The notes under the pieces were generated by a model that was not told the origin of the DNA, searched no databases, and saw only the letters and a program-made list of their open reading frames with translations. A stretch of DNA of 64,000 nt from Cupriavidus sp. D384 (GTDB lineage Bacteria; Pseudomonadota; Gammaproteobacteria; Burkholderiales; Burkholderiaceae), in the NCBI RefSeq assembly GCF_001652915.1, contig NZ_BBQI01000012.1, forward strand, positions 62,001 through 126,000. The letters are read 5' to 3'. Numbering within the stretch: position 1 is the first letter of the stretch; the number at the start of each line of letters is the position of its first letter. The position numbers and the translations under genes are program-made. Positions 26,920 to 35,614 of this stretch are shown here, one piece after another.

Positions 26920-29130
26920 ATGAAGTTTGATACTCCGGCAGGGAAAAATCCGACAGATCGGATGGCGATCATCGGTCAGTCACACGACCGATACGAGGCA
27001 AGGCTCAAGACGACCGGAACGGCAACCTACGCCTATGAGTACCACCGCATTGCTACTGGGATCGCCTATGGATACATTCTCGGCGCCAGCATCGCAAAAG
27101 GTCGCATTCGCTCCATTGACACCCATCGGGCGAAGTCTGCACCGGGAGTAATAGCAGTTGTAACCTATCAAAACGCCGGTCCCCTTGGCGTGGGACAATT
27201 CTACGTTCAGCGGATGATGGCTGCGCCGAATGTGGACCACTATCATCAACCGGTTGCGGTTGTGGTGGCAGAGACCTTCGAGCAAGCTAGGGCGGCCTCC
27301 TCCCTGATCCATGTTGAATACATCGAAGAACGCGGTCAGTTCGATCTCGCCACGCAATTGAAGAGTGCCCCCGTCGCACGTCAAATGCCTTTCGGAGGCC
27401 CACCCGAAACATGGGTCGGAAATTTTGCGCAGGCCTACGCAGCATCGCCATTCAAGGTAGACGAGACCTATACCGTTCCCGACCATGCGCACGCCATGAT
27501 GGAACCCCACGCCACGGTTGCCGTTTGGCAAGGCGATAAGTTGACTTGCTGGACCTCTATCCAGCAGATGAACTGGGGTACCCGTGATCTTGGTCTCATT
27601 CTCGGCATTCCCCGTGAGAGTATTCGGCTAATCTCGTCGTTCATCGGCGGGGGATTTGGTGGGAAGGGCACGGTGCAATGCGACCTTGTGCTCGCAGCCG
27701 TATGTGCGCGGATAGTGAGACGGCCAGTGAAGATAGCTCTTCAGCGCCCTCTCATGTTCAACACCACCATTCACCGACCCAGAACGATTCAACGCATTCG
27801 TTTGGGCGCAGAGCGGGATGGGAGGCTCACTGCCGTCGGCCATGAGAGCTGGTCCGGAAACCTTCCGGGTGGTCGCACTGAGCCAACAACACTCTCCACA
27901 CGAGGACTGTACGCCGGTGCCAACCGCATGACACAGCTCCGTCTTGCAATACTCGATTTGGCGGAAGGAAACGCCATGCGGGCGCCGGGCGAAGCACCAG
28001 GGCTGATGGCATTAGAAATCGCCATGGACGAAATGGCCGAAAAGCTCGGCATGGACCCCGTTGAGTTTCGGATAGCGAACGACTCGCAAGTTGATCCCGA
28101 AACACCGTCGCGCCCCTTCTCATCCCGCCCTTTTGTTGAATGTCTACGCACAGGGGCGAACCGCTTCGGCTGGAAGGCACGGCAGGCCAGGCCCGGTCAG
28201 GTTCGAGAAGGCCACTGGCTCATTGGCTTGGGTATGGCCAGCGCTATTCGAGGCGCTCCCATTTCAAAGGCAGGCGCTCGCGTGAAGCTCGACCCAAACG
28301 GCATCCTCACAGTCGAAACCGACATGACGGACATCGGCACCGGAAGCTACACGATCGTGCAACAGACAGCGGCCGAAATGATGGGCTTGCCTCTCAACAA
28401 GGTCATCGTAAAGCTAGGCGATTCAAGTTTTCCTGAAACGCCGGGATCCGGTGGCCAGCAGGGAGCACCTTCCGTAACGGCCGGCGTATACGCGGCGTGT
28501 ATGAAACTGCGGGGCAGTATTGCACGCCACTTAGGATTTAACCCCGAGTTGACCGAGTTTGTCGACGGTCAAGTTCGTTTCGGCAACAGAAGCATTGCGC
28601 TTCTGAAAGCTACCTCGGGGGGAGCGCTTGTTGCGGAAGACAGCATGGAATACGGCGACTTGGCAAAGCGCTTCTCCATCCAGACTTTTGGCGCGCACTT
28701 CGCTGAGGTCGCCGTTAATAGTTTCACCGGGGAAGTGCGAGTAAGGCGGATGCTCGCCGTATGCGCTGCTGGCCGAATTCTGAATCCCAAGACTGCACGC
28801 AGCCAAGTGATTGGAGGTATGACGATGGGTATTGGGGCGGCGCTTATGGAGGAGATGGTCGTTGACAAACAGCACGGATTGTTCATCAACCATGACCTCG
28901 CAGGCTACGAAGTCCCCGTCCATGCAGACGTACCTCACCTCGAAGCCTTGTTCGTTGATGAGGTCGATCTTGCGATCTCCCCGCTGAAGGCGAAGGGAAT
29001 CGGCGAGTTGGGCCTAACAGGTGTTGCGCCTGCCATTGCAAACGCCATCTACAACGCCACTGGTGTACGCGTACGACAGTACCCCATCACTATAGACAAG
29101 TACCTCGATGGATTGCCAGTTGCTGCGTAG
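26920..29130 (+). CDS. paoC: Molybdopterin subunit of aldehyde oxidoreductase (PaoC-like)
   Basis: A 736-residue molybdenum-cofactor subunit. Segments include SSFIGGGFGGKGTVQCDLVL, EGNAMRAPGEAPGLMALEIA, TDIGTGSYTIVQQTAAEMMG, PGSGGQQGAPSVTAGVYAA and GIGELGLTGVAPAIANAIYN, the last with the catalytic Glu. These follow PaoC, which takes aromatic and aliphatic aldehydes. It has no signal of its own and would be exported with the Tat-tagged PaoA-like subunit. A PaoD/XdhC-type cofactor-insertion chaperone gene is not seen nearby. The codon use is less GC-rich than in IorB at 20469. Confidence 0.9.
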   Translation: MKFDTPAGKNPTDRMAIIGQSHDRYEARLKTTGTATYAYEYHRIATGIAYGYILGASIAKGRIRSIDTHRAKSAPGVIAVVTYQNAGPLGVGQFYVQRMMAAPNVDHYHQPVAVVVAETFEQARAASSLIHVEYIEERGQFDLATQLKSAPVARQMPFGGPPETWVGNFAQAYAASPFKVDETYTVPDHAHAMMEPHATVAVWQGDKLTCWTSIQQMNWGTRDLGLILGIPRESIRLISSFIGGGFGGKGTVQCDLVLAAVCARIVRRPVKIALQRPLMFNTTIHRPRTIQRIRLGAERDGRLTAVGHESWSGNLPGGRTEPTTLSTRGLYAGANRMTQLRLAILDLAEGNAMRAPGEAPGLMALEIAMDEMAEKLGMDPVEFRIANDSQVDPETPSRPFSSRPFVECLRTGANRFGWKARQARPGQVREGHWLIGLGMASAIRGAPISKAGARVKLDPNGILTVETDMTDIGTGSYTIVQQTAAEMMGLPLNKVIVKLGDSSFPETPGSGGQQGAPSVTAGVYAACMKLRGSIARHLGFNPELTEFVDGQVRFGNRSIALLKATSGGALVAEDSMEYGDLAKRFSIQTFGAHFAEVAVNSFTGEVRVRRMLAVCAAGRILNPKTARSQVIGGMTMGIGAALMEEMVVDKQHGLFINHDLAGYEVPVHADVPHLEALFVDEVDLAISPLKAKGIGELGLTGVAPAIANAIYNATGVRVRQYPITIDKYLDGLPVAA

Positions 29131-29223
29131 GACTCCGCGGAGTTCCTTAAACAAGCGGAGTCAAATCTCTGCTCCCCTACCCGCGCTCGAAATCTATCAA
29201 CCTTGGCAACCCTTCAGAAGCTC

Positions 29224-29994
29224 ATGGGCAGAGTAACTTACGATTTCTCGGGGAAAGTAGCGCTGGTTACCGGTGCTGCGTCAGGAATGGGCTTGGCAAC
29301 TGCCCAAGCATTCGCCGCGGCCGGCGCTGCGGTGACCTTAGCCGATTCGAACTCCGAAGCACTTGCGGCGGCTGTGAGCGATCTAACAGCGGCTGGTCAC
29401 AGTGTTCTGCCAGTCACCTGTGATGTATCTGATGAAGAGCAAGTCTCGGCAATGGTGCAACGGACTGTCTCGACGTTTGGTCGCTTGGATGCGGCCTTCA
29501 ACAATGCCGGAATACAGGTACCTCCCTTCGATGCAGCGGACGAACCCGTCGCAAACTTCGACAACGTCAACGCGGTCAATCTACGCGGTGTGTGGGCGTG
29601 CATGAAACACGAGTTGAAGCAGATGCGAGCGCAAGGTGGAGGTGCGATCGTCAACTGCTCGTCATTAGGCGGCTTAGTCGGGCTTCCCGGCCGTGCTGCG
29701 TACCATGCATCTAAGCACGGGGTCATTGGTCTAACTCGAAGCGCGGCACTTGAGTACGCGCCGCGGGGAGTTCGCATCAACGCGATTTGCCCAGGGACAT
29801 TCGACACGCCGATGGTCTCATCGATGTTGGCGGACCAGGCAGAAGCTATGAAAGAGATCCTCCGAGAGCAACCCATCGGTCGACTCGGTCGTGTAGAGGA
29901 AATTGCAGACGCGGTTCTATGGCTTTGTAGCTCCGCGTCGACCTTTGTCATCGGTCACGCCCTGGCCATCGACGGCGGATTCACAGCGCACTAG
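29224..29994 (+). CDS. SDR family oxidoreductase
   Basis: A 256-residue classical SDR. ATG 29224 (MGRVTYDFSGKVALVTGAAS) is preferred over an upstream TTG at 29203. Motifs: TGAASGMGLATAQ, a NNAG motif in AFNNAGIQVPP, the catalytic Ser in VNCSSLGG, YHASK, and the end GHALAIDGGF. It resembles the glucose 1-dehydrogenase/FabG-like class. It is the only clearly cytoplasmic enzyme between the PaoABC-like enzyme and the exported cupin/CMD proteins and could reduce or oxidise an alcohol/carbonyl related to the same substrate. Confidence 0.88.
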   Translation: MGRVTYDFSGKVALVTGAASGMGLATAQAFAAAGAAVTLADSNSEALAAAVSDLTAAGHSVLPVTCDVSDEEQVSAMVQRTVSTFGRLDAAFNNAGIQVPPFDAADEPVANFDNVNAVNLRGVWACMKHELKQMRAQGGGAIVNCSSLGGLVGLPGRAAYHASKHGVIGLTRSAALEYAPRGVRINAICPGTFDTPMVSSMLADQAEAMKEILREQPIGRLGRVEEIADAVLWLCSSASTFVIGHALAIDGGFTAH

Positions 29995-30101
29995 CACCAA
30001 AGCCGTAAGTGGACAAGTGCTTACTCCTTAAACGATAGAAAACGGATAGGTTGAAGAAGCACTGTACTTGGAGTTCAACAGGCACTGTGAAAAGAACGAT
30101 T

Positions 30102-30596
30102 ATGGACCTCATCTCGAAACCCGTTGCGTATGCAGCCGCATTTCTCGCCGTGTTTGCGTCTACAAACCAGGCGCACGCAAACGAGCCGGGTGAATCTCAA
30201 CAGATCACGCCTTCAGGAACTCAACGCACGGTCGGGGGCTCACCCGATTTCTTTACTGGTAGCGTGCGCGTTGAACCCGTCTGGCCCGCCGACAAGAATA
30301 TCAATGCCTCAGGCGGCCTTGTCACTTTCGAGCCTTACGCTCGATCGGCTTGGCACACTCATCCTGCCGGCCAGCGGCTTTGGGTCGTTTCCGGCGTCGG
30401 CCTAACGCAAGAATGGGGAAAGCCTATCCGGGAAATTCGGGCTGGCGATGTAGTGTGGTGCCCACCTGGAGTTAAGCATTGGCATGGCGCTTCCGCCAGA
30501 GCGGCGATGACCCACCTAGCGATTACGGGGAATGTCGAAGGGAAGAACGTCACTTGGATGGAGAAAGTCACAGATGACCAATACAACGCGCGCTAA
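30102..30596 (+). CDS. Exported cupin domain protein
   Basis: A 164-residue cupin started at ATG 30102 with a Sec signal (KPVAYAAAFLAVFASTNQAHA). The cupin motifs are ARSAWHTHPAGQRLWVVSGV and [20 protein letters not shown], together giving four His/acid metal-ligand candidates, and the end is TWMEKVTDDQYNAR. It is the intact counterpart of the relic at 18043-18538. It overlaps the next gene by 23 bases, so the two are coupled. Small cupins of this group accompany carboxymuconolactone decarboxylase-like proteins in detoxification clusters; the reaction is unknown. Confidence 0.88.
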   Translation: MDLISKPVAYAAAFLAVFASTNQAHANEPGESQQITPSGTQRTVGGSPDFFTGSVRVEPVWPADKNINASGGLVTFEPYARSAWHTHPAGQRLWVVSGVGLTQEWGKPIREIRAGDVVWCPPGVKHWHGASARAAMTHLAITGNVEGKNVTWMEKVTDDQYNAR

Positions 30597-31386
30597 GAAT
30601 CGCTCCCAGTACCTTAAGCTGACAACACTAGGCGTTGTGCTGTGTGCGTCCTCCTGGATGGTTGCCGAACGAAACGCATATGCGCAGGAATCTCGAAAAA
30701 TGAATCAAGGACAATCGAACACTACCACCTCCGCGATCTCTGAAACCTTGACTGCCCGCCAGCAAGCCATCATTCCGATCGCAGCCCTCGCAGCAGCCGG
30801 AGACATCGGCAGTCTCAACTCCGCGTTGAACCAAGGTCTGGATGGAGGGCTGACGATTAGCGACGCCAAGGAGATCCTTGTGCAGCTATATGCGTATGCT
30901 GGATTTCCTAGGAGTCTTAACGCTCTCGCCGAGTTGATGAAGGTCGTGGAGGCACGAAAACAGCGCGGAGTTCAGGACTCCACGGGCGGAGAGCCAAGCG
31001 CTCCCATTCCTAAGGGCGACGAACTGCTTGCCGCGGGAACGGCGAATCAGACGAAGCTATCTGGCGCACCTGTTAAAGGTCCGCTTTTCGACTTTGCCCC
31101 GGCCATCGACGAATACCTCAAGTCGCACTTGTTCGGTGACATCTTTGAACGCAACAATCTTGATTGGCAGAGTCGCGAGCTCGCCACCGTCGGCATGTTG
31201 TCGTCCATCACTGGGGCCGAGTCGCAGTTGCAGGCGCACATGCGCATCAGCATGAATGTGGGTCTGACTGAGAAACAACTCCGTCAAGTCACCGAGGTTC
31301 TGGCTGAGCGCGTGGGCGCAGATAACTCTCGCCGTGCTCGCGAGGCCCTGGACCGACATATTGCCACCGCAACTGGCACCAAGTGA
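30574..31386 (+). CDS. Exported carboxymuconolactone decarboxylase family protein, two domains
   Basis: A 270-residue protein started at ATG 30574 with a signal peptide (LKLTTLGVVLCASSWMVAER..AYAQ). Two CMD repeats follow: residues about 60-125 (ETLTARQQAIIPIAALAAAG, DAKEILVQLYAYAGFPRSLN) and 180-255 (NLDWQSRELATVGMLSSITG, HMRISMNVGLTEKQLRQVTE). Neither has the AhpD-type CxxC pair, so it is not a peroxidase of that kind. The export signal is unusual for the aromatic-pathway enzyme and suggests a periplasmic lactone or quinone substrate. Its TGA overlaps the GTG of the MFS gene by four bases (GTGA). Confidence 0.88.
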   Translation: MTNTTRAKNRSQYLKLTTLGVVLCASSWMVAERNAYAQESRKMNQGQSNTTTSAISETLTARQQAIIPIAALAAAGDIGSLNSALNQGLDGGLTISDAKEILVQLYAYAGFPRSLNALAELMKVVEARKQRGVQDSTGGEPSAPIPKGDELLAAGTANQTKLSGAPVKGPLFDFAPAIDEYLKSHLFGDIFERNNLDWQSRELATVGMLSSITGAESQLQAHMRISMNVGLTEKQLRQVTEVLAERVGADNSRRAREALDRHIATATGTK

Positions 31387-32735
31387 TTCCGCAAAGCACT
31401 TCACAGCGTAGATGGTCAACTCTGATAGTGGCAGCTTCAGGGTTCTTCATTATCACGCTGGACGCCGTCATCGTTAACGTCGCCTTACCGACGTTGAGTC
31501 GAGAATTCCACGCTGACATGCGCGGGTTGCAATGGGTCTTGGATAGCTACACGCTGGCGTTCGCTGCTCTCTTGCTTTCGGCGGGAGCTTTGTCGGACCG
31601 CCTGGGAGCACGTTTAGGGTTCGGCGTAGGATTGGTTTTTTTCATATTCTCGTCGTTGGCCTGCGGGCTCGCTCCAACACTTCACGTCTTGATTGCGGCT
31701 CGCGTTCTTCAAGGGCTCGGTGCCGCTTTAATGATGCCGTCGTCCATGGCACTAATTCGGCAAGGCTATGAAGAGCCAACCCAGCGCGCGCATGCGATCG
31801 CCCTTTGGGCGATGGGAGGTGCAGTTGCCTCCACGTCCGGGCCAGTAATTGGGGGGTTTTTGGCGGCCGTCAATTGGCGGTGGGTATTCTTTATCAACAT
31901 TCCCGCTGGACTTGCCGCGCTGGGCCTGCTGAGGCATGTATGCCGATCCCCTCGTCGGCTTGCCCCTTTCGACCTTTGGGGACAAGTCACAGCAGTCGTC
32001 GCCATGGCCGCTCTCACGTTCGGCGCAATAGAGATGGGCATTGCCGACGGTGGCTGGCCATTGGCGAACCTGTCGCTTTCTATCGCCGCCGTGTCCCTGG
32101 CTGCCTTTGTTTTCCTGCAACTGCGCAGTGCCCACCCGATGGTACCGCCTAGCCTATTCCGTCCTCGCAACCCCAAAATAGCGATGATGGTCGGCTTCAC
32201 TTTTATGGTCGGCTACTTCGGTTTGCCTTTCCTCATGAGCCTCTACCTCCAGCAGCAGCGAGGTCTATCCCCTGTTGCGACCGGTATGACCTTCCTGCCG
32301 ATGATGCTCATTGGGCTCCTCCTCACTCCCTTTAGCACACGCCTGGCATCGCGGTTCGGTTCACGCCGAGTCATCGCCACAGGTCTCGCATTGATGGCTG
32401 CCGGATTGAGTCTTGTTGCCCTTCTACCACCATCGACGCCTGCCTCATTGATCGGAGCGGTAATGGCTTTGGTGGGGTTATCAGGGCCGTTAGTCGCTCC
32501 ACCGATGGCTTCAGTTTTGCTTGGCAGCGTACCCGGCTCGCTTGCCGGCACTGCTAGCGGCGTTTTCAATACGAGTCGCCAAGTCGGTGGCGCCTTGTCT
32601 GTAGCCACATTCGGCTCCCTGCTCTCGCGAACGCCAAACTTCCAGGAAGGCTTTCGTACGAGCCTCCTGTTAGCAGGCGGACTGGCCCTCGCCACAGCTA
32701 TCGTCAGCTTGGGCATTGAACCAACAGATACTTGA
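31383..32735 (+). CDS. MFS transporter, DHA2 family (14 segments, EmrB/QacA-like)
   Basis: A 450-residue inner-membrane drug:proton antiporter started at GTG 31383. Motif C-like and motif A-like segments are visible: LDAVIVNVALPTLSREF, GALSDRLGARLGFGVG, RVLQGLGAALMMPSSMALIR and GPVIGGFLAAVNWRWVFFIN. The double-length DHA2 pattern suggests about 14 segments. It would export a hydrophobic toxic compound. In the related but decayed block at 17.4-19.8 kb the corresponding place is held by an unrelated DHA1/NepI-like pump, so the transporter has been exchanged between the two versions. Confidence 0.9.
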   Translation: MIPQSTSQRRWSTLIVAASGFFIITLDAVIVNVALPTLSREFHADMRGLQWVLDSYTLAFAALLLSAGALSDRLGARLGFGVGLVFFIFSSLACGLAPTLHVLIAARVLQGLGAALMMPSSMALIRQGYEEPTQRAHAIALWAMGGAVASTSGPVIGGFLAAVNWRWVFFINIPAGLAALGLLRHVCRSPRRLAPFDLWGQVTAVVAMAALTFGAIEMGIADGGWPLANLSLSIAAVSLAAFVFLQLRSAHPMVPPSLFRPRNPKIAMMVGFTFMVGYFGLPFLMSLYLQQQRGLSPVATGMTFLPMMLIGLLLTPFSTRLASRFGSRRVIATGLALMAAGLSLVALLPPSTPASLIGAVMALVGLSGPLVAPPMASVLLGSVPGSLAGTASGVFNTSRQVGGALSVATFGSLLSRTPNFQEGFRTSLLLAGGLALATAIVSLGIEPTDT

Positions 32736-32758
32736 ACTTTCACAACCGGAGATCGACC

Positions 32759-33145
32759 GTGAAACTTCTTGGTTTGCTTTCCTGCGTACCTCTGCTTTCT
32801 GTCGTAGCGCCCGAGAGCGCTATCGCACAAGGCAACCCGTCCGCGACGGTGGTACGTATTGCCCAACTGGAAATTGATCCTGCGCGCTTGGAGCAGTACA
32901 CACGGATCGTCAAGGAAGAAATCGAAATTTCGGCGCGCGATGAGCCGGGCGTTATCGCAATCTACTCCGTAGCGGAGAAGGATCATCCGCATCGCCTGCA
33001 CTTCTTCGAGATCTACGCGAGCGAAAACGCCTACCTTTCGCACATCGCGTCCCCTCATTTCAAGAAATATGTCGAGGAGACCAAGTCGATGATTCGATCG
33101 CGCCGACTGATTGAGACGACGCCGGTCCAACTTAGCGCGAAGTAG
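32759..33145 (+). CDS. Exported antibiotic biosynthesis monooxygenase (ABM) family protein
   Basis: A 128-residue protein starting at GTG 32759, eight bases behind GGAG. The leader VKLLGLLSCVPLLSVVAPES..AIAQ is a Sec signal. The mature part is one ABM ferredoxin-like domain: VVRIAQLEIDPARLEQYTRI, DEPGVIAIYSVAEKDHPHRL, HFFEIYASENAYLSHIASPH. ABM domains act without cofactor on quinol-like substrates or simply bind small aromatics. A periplasmic version beside a molybdenum aldehyde oxidase fits a role with oxidised aromatic products. Confidence 0.85.
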   Translation: MKLLGLLSCVPLLSVVAPESAIAQGNPSATVVRIAQLEIDPARLEQYTRIVKEEIEISARDEPGVIAIYSVAEKDHPHRLHFFEIYASENAYLSHIASPHFKKYVEETKSMIRSRRLIETTPVQLSAK

Positions 33146-33181
33146 GACCTAGATCGTCGCTCTTCGCGAAGAGAAAAATCC

Positions 33182-33583
33182 ATGAAACTGAGAAAAATCC
33201 GATTGTTCTTTCCTGCCGGCCTCGCGCTCCTAAGTGCGTTACCGGTCGCCGTCACGCATGCACAGACACCCGAACAGCACCAATCGATGGCCTACTACAT
33301 TGCGGAGTTCGAGCCGACCGTTCCGGGGGCGATTCAACCCTATAGTGCGCGTGTCGAAGCTACGTTCAAGCCGTTCGGCGGCCGATTTATCGTGCGGGGG
33401 GGCAACTTGGAACCACTCGAAGGCACGCCGCCCAATGGTCGACTGATTATTATTGCATTCGACAGTGTCGACCAGGCTCGGGCTTGGTACAACTCCCCGG
33501 CGTACGAAGCAATCAAACCAATACGTCACCAGGCAGGCACGTCCAACGTCTATATCGTTCCAGGAGTAATCCCGATCCCATGA
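33182..33583 (+). CDS. Exported DUF1330 family protein
   Basis: A 133-residue protein with a signal peptide (RLFFPAGLALLSALPVAVTH..AQ) and one DUF1330 domain: MAYYIAEFEPTVPGAIQPYS, FKPFGGRFIVRGGNLEPLEG, RLIIIAFDSVDQARAWYNSP, YEAIKPIRHQAGTSNVYIV. DUF1330 shares the dimeric alpha/beta barrel fold with ABM and YciI proteins. Function unknown. DUF1330 proteins are usually cytoplasmic and about 95 residues; the signal is another example of this cluster's periplasmic orientation. Last plus-strand gene of the run starting at 25304. Confidence 0.85.
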   Translation: MKLRKIRLFFPAGLALLSALPVAVTHAQTPEQHQSMAYYIAEFEPTVPGAIQPYSARVEATFKPFGGRFIVRGGNLEPLEGTPPNGRLIIIAFDSVDQARAWYNSPAYEAIKPIRHQAGTSNVYIVPGVIPIP

Positions 33584-33649
33584 AGTGCTGCGCGGAGGTG
33601 ATTCTCGGCGGCGCACATCGATGGCATTAGGGTGGTTGTTGACTCCAAC

Positions 33650-34558
33650 CTACAGCCCTAACGGTGCCAGCTCTTTCACTAGATCTATGAGCAGTCGCAG
33701 CCCTGTTGGCATCTGACGCCGACTTGAATAGTAGATGTGAAATCCCGACTCGGTGGGCGCCCAATCGTCGAGGACAATCCGAAGCCGTCCATCTTCCACA
33801 TACTTCCTTGTAAACGGTTCAGGGAGATACATAAGGCCCATGCCGCCGAGAACGCCGACAAGCCCGGTCTCCGCGTGGTCGACGATTACCATGCGTGGTA
33901 CGGTGATGGCCAATTTCTCATCACCCTTCTCGAATTCCCAGCGGTATATTCGATCGTCGCCAAGGCGGATGTTCACGCAGCGATGTTCGACCAAGTCACT
34001 GGGATGATCCGGGATGCCGAATCGCTCCAAGTAGCTTGGAGCTCCTGCGACGATCCAGCGGATATTCGCTGAAAGGCGTTGCGCAATCATGTCCTCTGGG
34101 ACCGTTCCGCCATAGCGAATACCAGCGTCGAAGCCGCCCTGCGTGACATCAACCATTCGGTTACTGGCTACGATATCAAGCTCGACGTCAGGATAGCGGT
34201 CCACGAAAGTTGGCAAGACTGGCCCGATAAGCAGGGTTGCTGCCTCTACAGCTGCATTGATTCGAATACGACCGGTGGGCGCGTCTCGGAATCTGTTTAA
34301 GGTCTCGAGCGCTTCGTCAATTGCTACGATTGGCATGCTCGTCGAGGTAGCCAGAGCGTCACCAGCAGCCGTCAAAGTCACGCTTTTTGTGGTGCGATTC
34401 AGTAAACGAACTCCGAGTCGGGATTCGAAGCCCTTCAATGCATGGCTCAACGCCGACGCACTCACGCCGAGTTCAACAGCTGCTCGGCTGAAGCTCCTAT
34501 GCCTTGCAATCGCCAGAAAGTATATGAGATCGGCTACGTCTGACCGGCTCGTATGCAT
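33650..34558 (-). CDS. LysR family transcriptional regulator
   Basis: A 302-residue LysR protein with HTH AAVELGVSASALSHALKGFE, RTTKSVTLTAAGDAL, effector-domain VTQGGFDAGIRYGGTVPEDM and end IYYSSRRQMPTGLRLLIDLV. It is a paralogue of the regulator at 22747 and sits, like it, with a molybdenum hydroxylase, cupin and CMD set. It is convergent with that set, and a divergent target on its other side is lacking, so control of the plus-strand run from a distance is an inference. An inverted repeat GAAGTTT/AAACTTC spans 34563-34608 just upstream of its start. Confidence 0.9.
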   Translation of the reverse strand: MHTSRSDVADLIYFLAIARHRSFSRAAVELGVSASALSHALKGFESRLGVRLLNRTTKSVTLTAAGDALATSTSMPIVAIDEALETLNRFRDAPTGRIRINAAVEAATLLIGPVLPTFVDRYPDVELDIVASNRMVDVTQGGFDAGIRYGGTVPEDMIAQRLSANIRWIVAGAPSYLERFGIPDHPSDLVEHRCVNIRLGDDRIYRWEFEKGDEKLAITVPRMVIVDHAETGLVGVLGGMGLMYLPEPFTRKYVEDGRLRIVLDDWAPTESGFHIYYSSRRQMPTGLRLLIDLVKELAPLGL

Positions 34559-34758
34559 GCTTGAAGTTTCTCCATCGCCCCCCTACAAGGCGCCACATTC
34601 CAAACTTCAGCATCATAGCGGATGCAACAAATTGTCGGCCACGTTAGCGCCGTCGCCGCCACACCGGGGACTGACACACGTGGGAAGCAGTCTTCCAGAT
34701 CGGATCCCACGCATCAGATGAGCTCTAAATCCGCTGCGGCGAGCGACACTCACACTTC

Positions 34759-35100
34759 CTAACGCGGCTTGTTGGCCAAGAACTCGTCGTAAGCTTCCTC
34801 CGTCCAAGTCAGCGCACGAGCCGCATCACACATGATGACGGTGAGACCAAGCCCAACAAGTACAACAGACTGGAGATACTCTTTAGGCAAGCCGAGGGCA
34901 AATAAACGGATCGCGTGGATCTTGAATTGCACCTCCTTGCCTAACAACGCGAACTGGACCGCGATTACTGTCTCGTAAGTCTTCTTGTCAAGTCCTTCCG
35001 CCTTGGCCAATTCTTCACGCATATGCTTGTAATATTCATGGGCACGTGGGTTCCCAGCTGCCATGATTTCACTGCTGCTTTTGGCGTCCGTTGTGTTCAT
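34759..35100 (-). CDS. Small carboxymuconolactone decarboxylase/AhpD-like protein
   Basis: A 113-residue protein started at ATG 35100 (MNTTDAKSSSEIMAAGNPRA). The core HEYYKHMREELAKAEGLDKK, ETVIAVQFALLGKEVQFKIH and GLPKEYLQSVVLVGLGLTVI follows the helical CMD/AhpD fold. The usual CxxxH or CxxC active site is not present (QFKIHAIR in that place), so it is a divergent member. It is a neighbour of the GFA relic on the same strand, 37 bp apart, and both lie between two larger clusters. Function unknown. Confidence 0.7.
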   Translation of the reverse strand: MNTTDAKSSSEIMAAGNPRAHEYYKHMREELAKAEGLDKKTYETVIAVQFALLGKEVQFKIHAIRLFALGLPKEYLQSVVLVGLGLTVIMCDAARALTWTEEAYDEFLANKPR

Positions 35101-35137
35101 AGGTAGAGTTACACATGAGTGCCGTGCATTTGTAGGC

Positions 35138-35545
35138 CTACGGTTGCCCGTCAAACTCCACCACATCGTCAATGCAAGGCATCCAGGCAAATCGGCGTTT
35201 GGTCCAAATTTGCCTGTAAGGCCTGCCAAGCTCCTAGCGTTGCTTCAGAGCGCCCAAACGAAGCGAGTAGCTTTGTGGATCAACTTCGGCGGATGCATAC
35301 ACGGGGCCACCGCAGTTGTCGCAGAACGCATGGATCCGTCTGGCACCGCTGTCAGCGACTTTGAGGTACTTCTTTGGGGCACCCTTCGTAATACGAAAAG
35401 TGGCTGAAGAAGCAGGGATGTTTGCACGGAAGGCTGAACCGGACTGCATCTGACAGTCCGCACAGTTACAAATAGAGATCGTTCCGGGATCGACCTCTGC
35501 CTCGTACTGAATGGCACCGCAATGACACTGTCCTTCTACTTTCAT
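35138..35545 (-). pseudogene. GFA (glutathione-dependent formaldehyde-activating) family gene with an early stop
   Basis: From ATG 35545 the frame gives MKVEGQCHCGAIQYEAEVDP, ISICNCADCQMQSGSAFRAN and IHAFCDNCGGPVYASAEVDP with all expected zinc-binding cysteines, then SYSLRLGALKQR and TAG at 35234-35236. Without any shift the frame then continues ELGRPYRQIWTKRRFAWMPC to a second stop at 35138. The full frame is 135 codons, the normal GFA length, and the tail after the TAG is the expected C-terminal end (RQIW pattern). So a single nonsense change removed the last 32 codons. The 103-residue product may still fold because all cysteines precede the stop. Confidence 0.75.
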
Positions 35546-35614
35546 GTCCACCCCCAAGTAGTTTGGAACGGAAAAAGTATAGGCCCATACGCAACGTCCG
35601 GCACCGGGTTTACC

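Noticed and set aside
29203..29223. Alternative TTG start of the SDR gene at 29224
   Set aside because: The extra seven residues (MATLQKL) have no homology and TTG is a rare start; ATG 29224 fits the family better.
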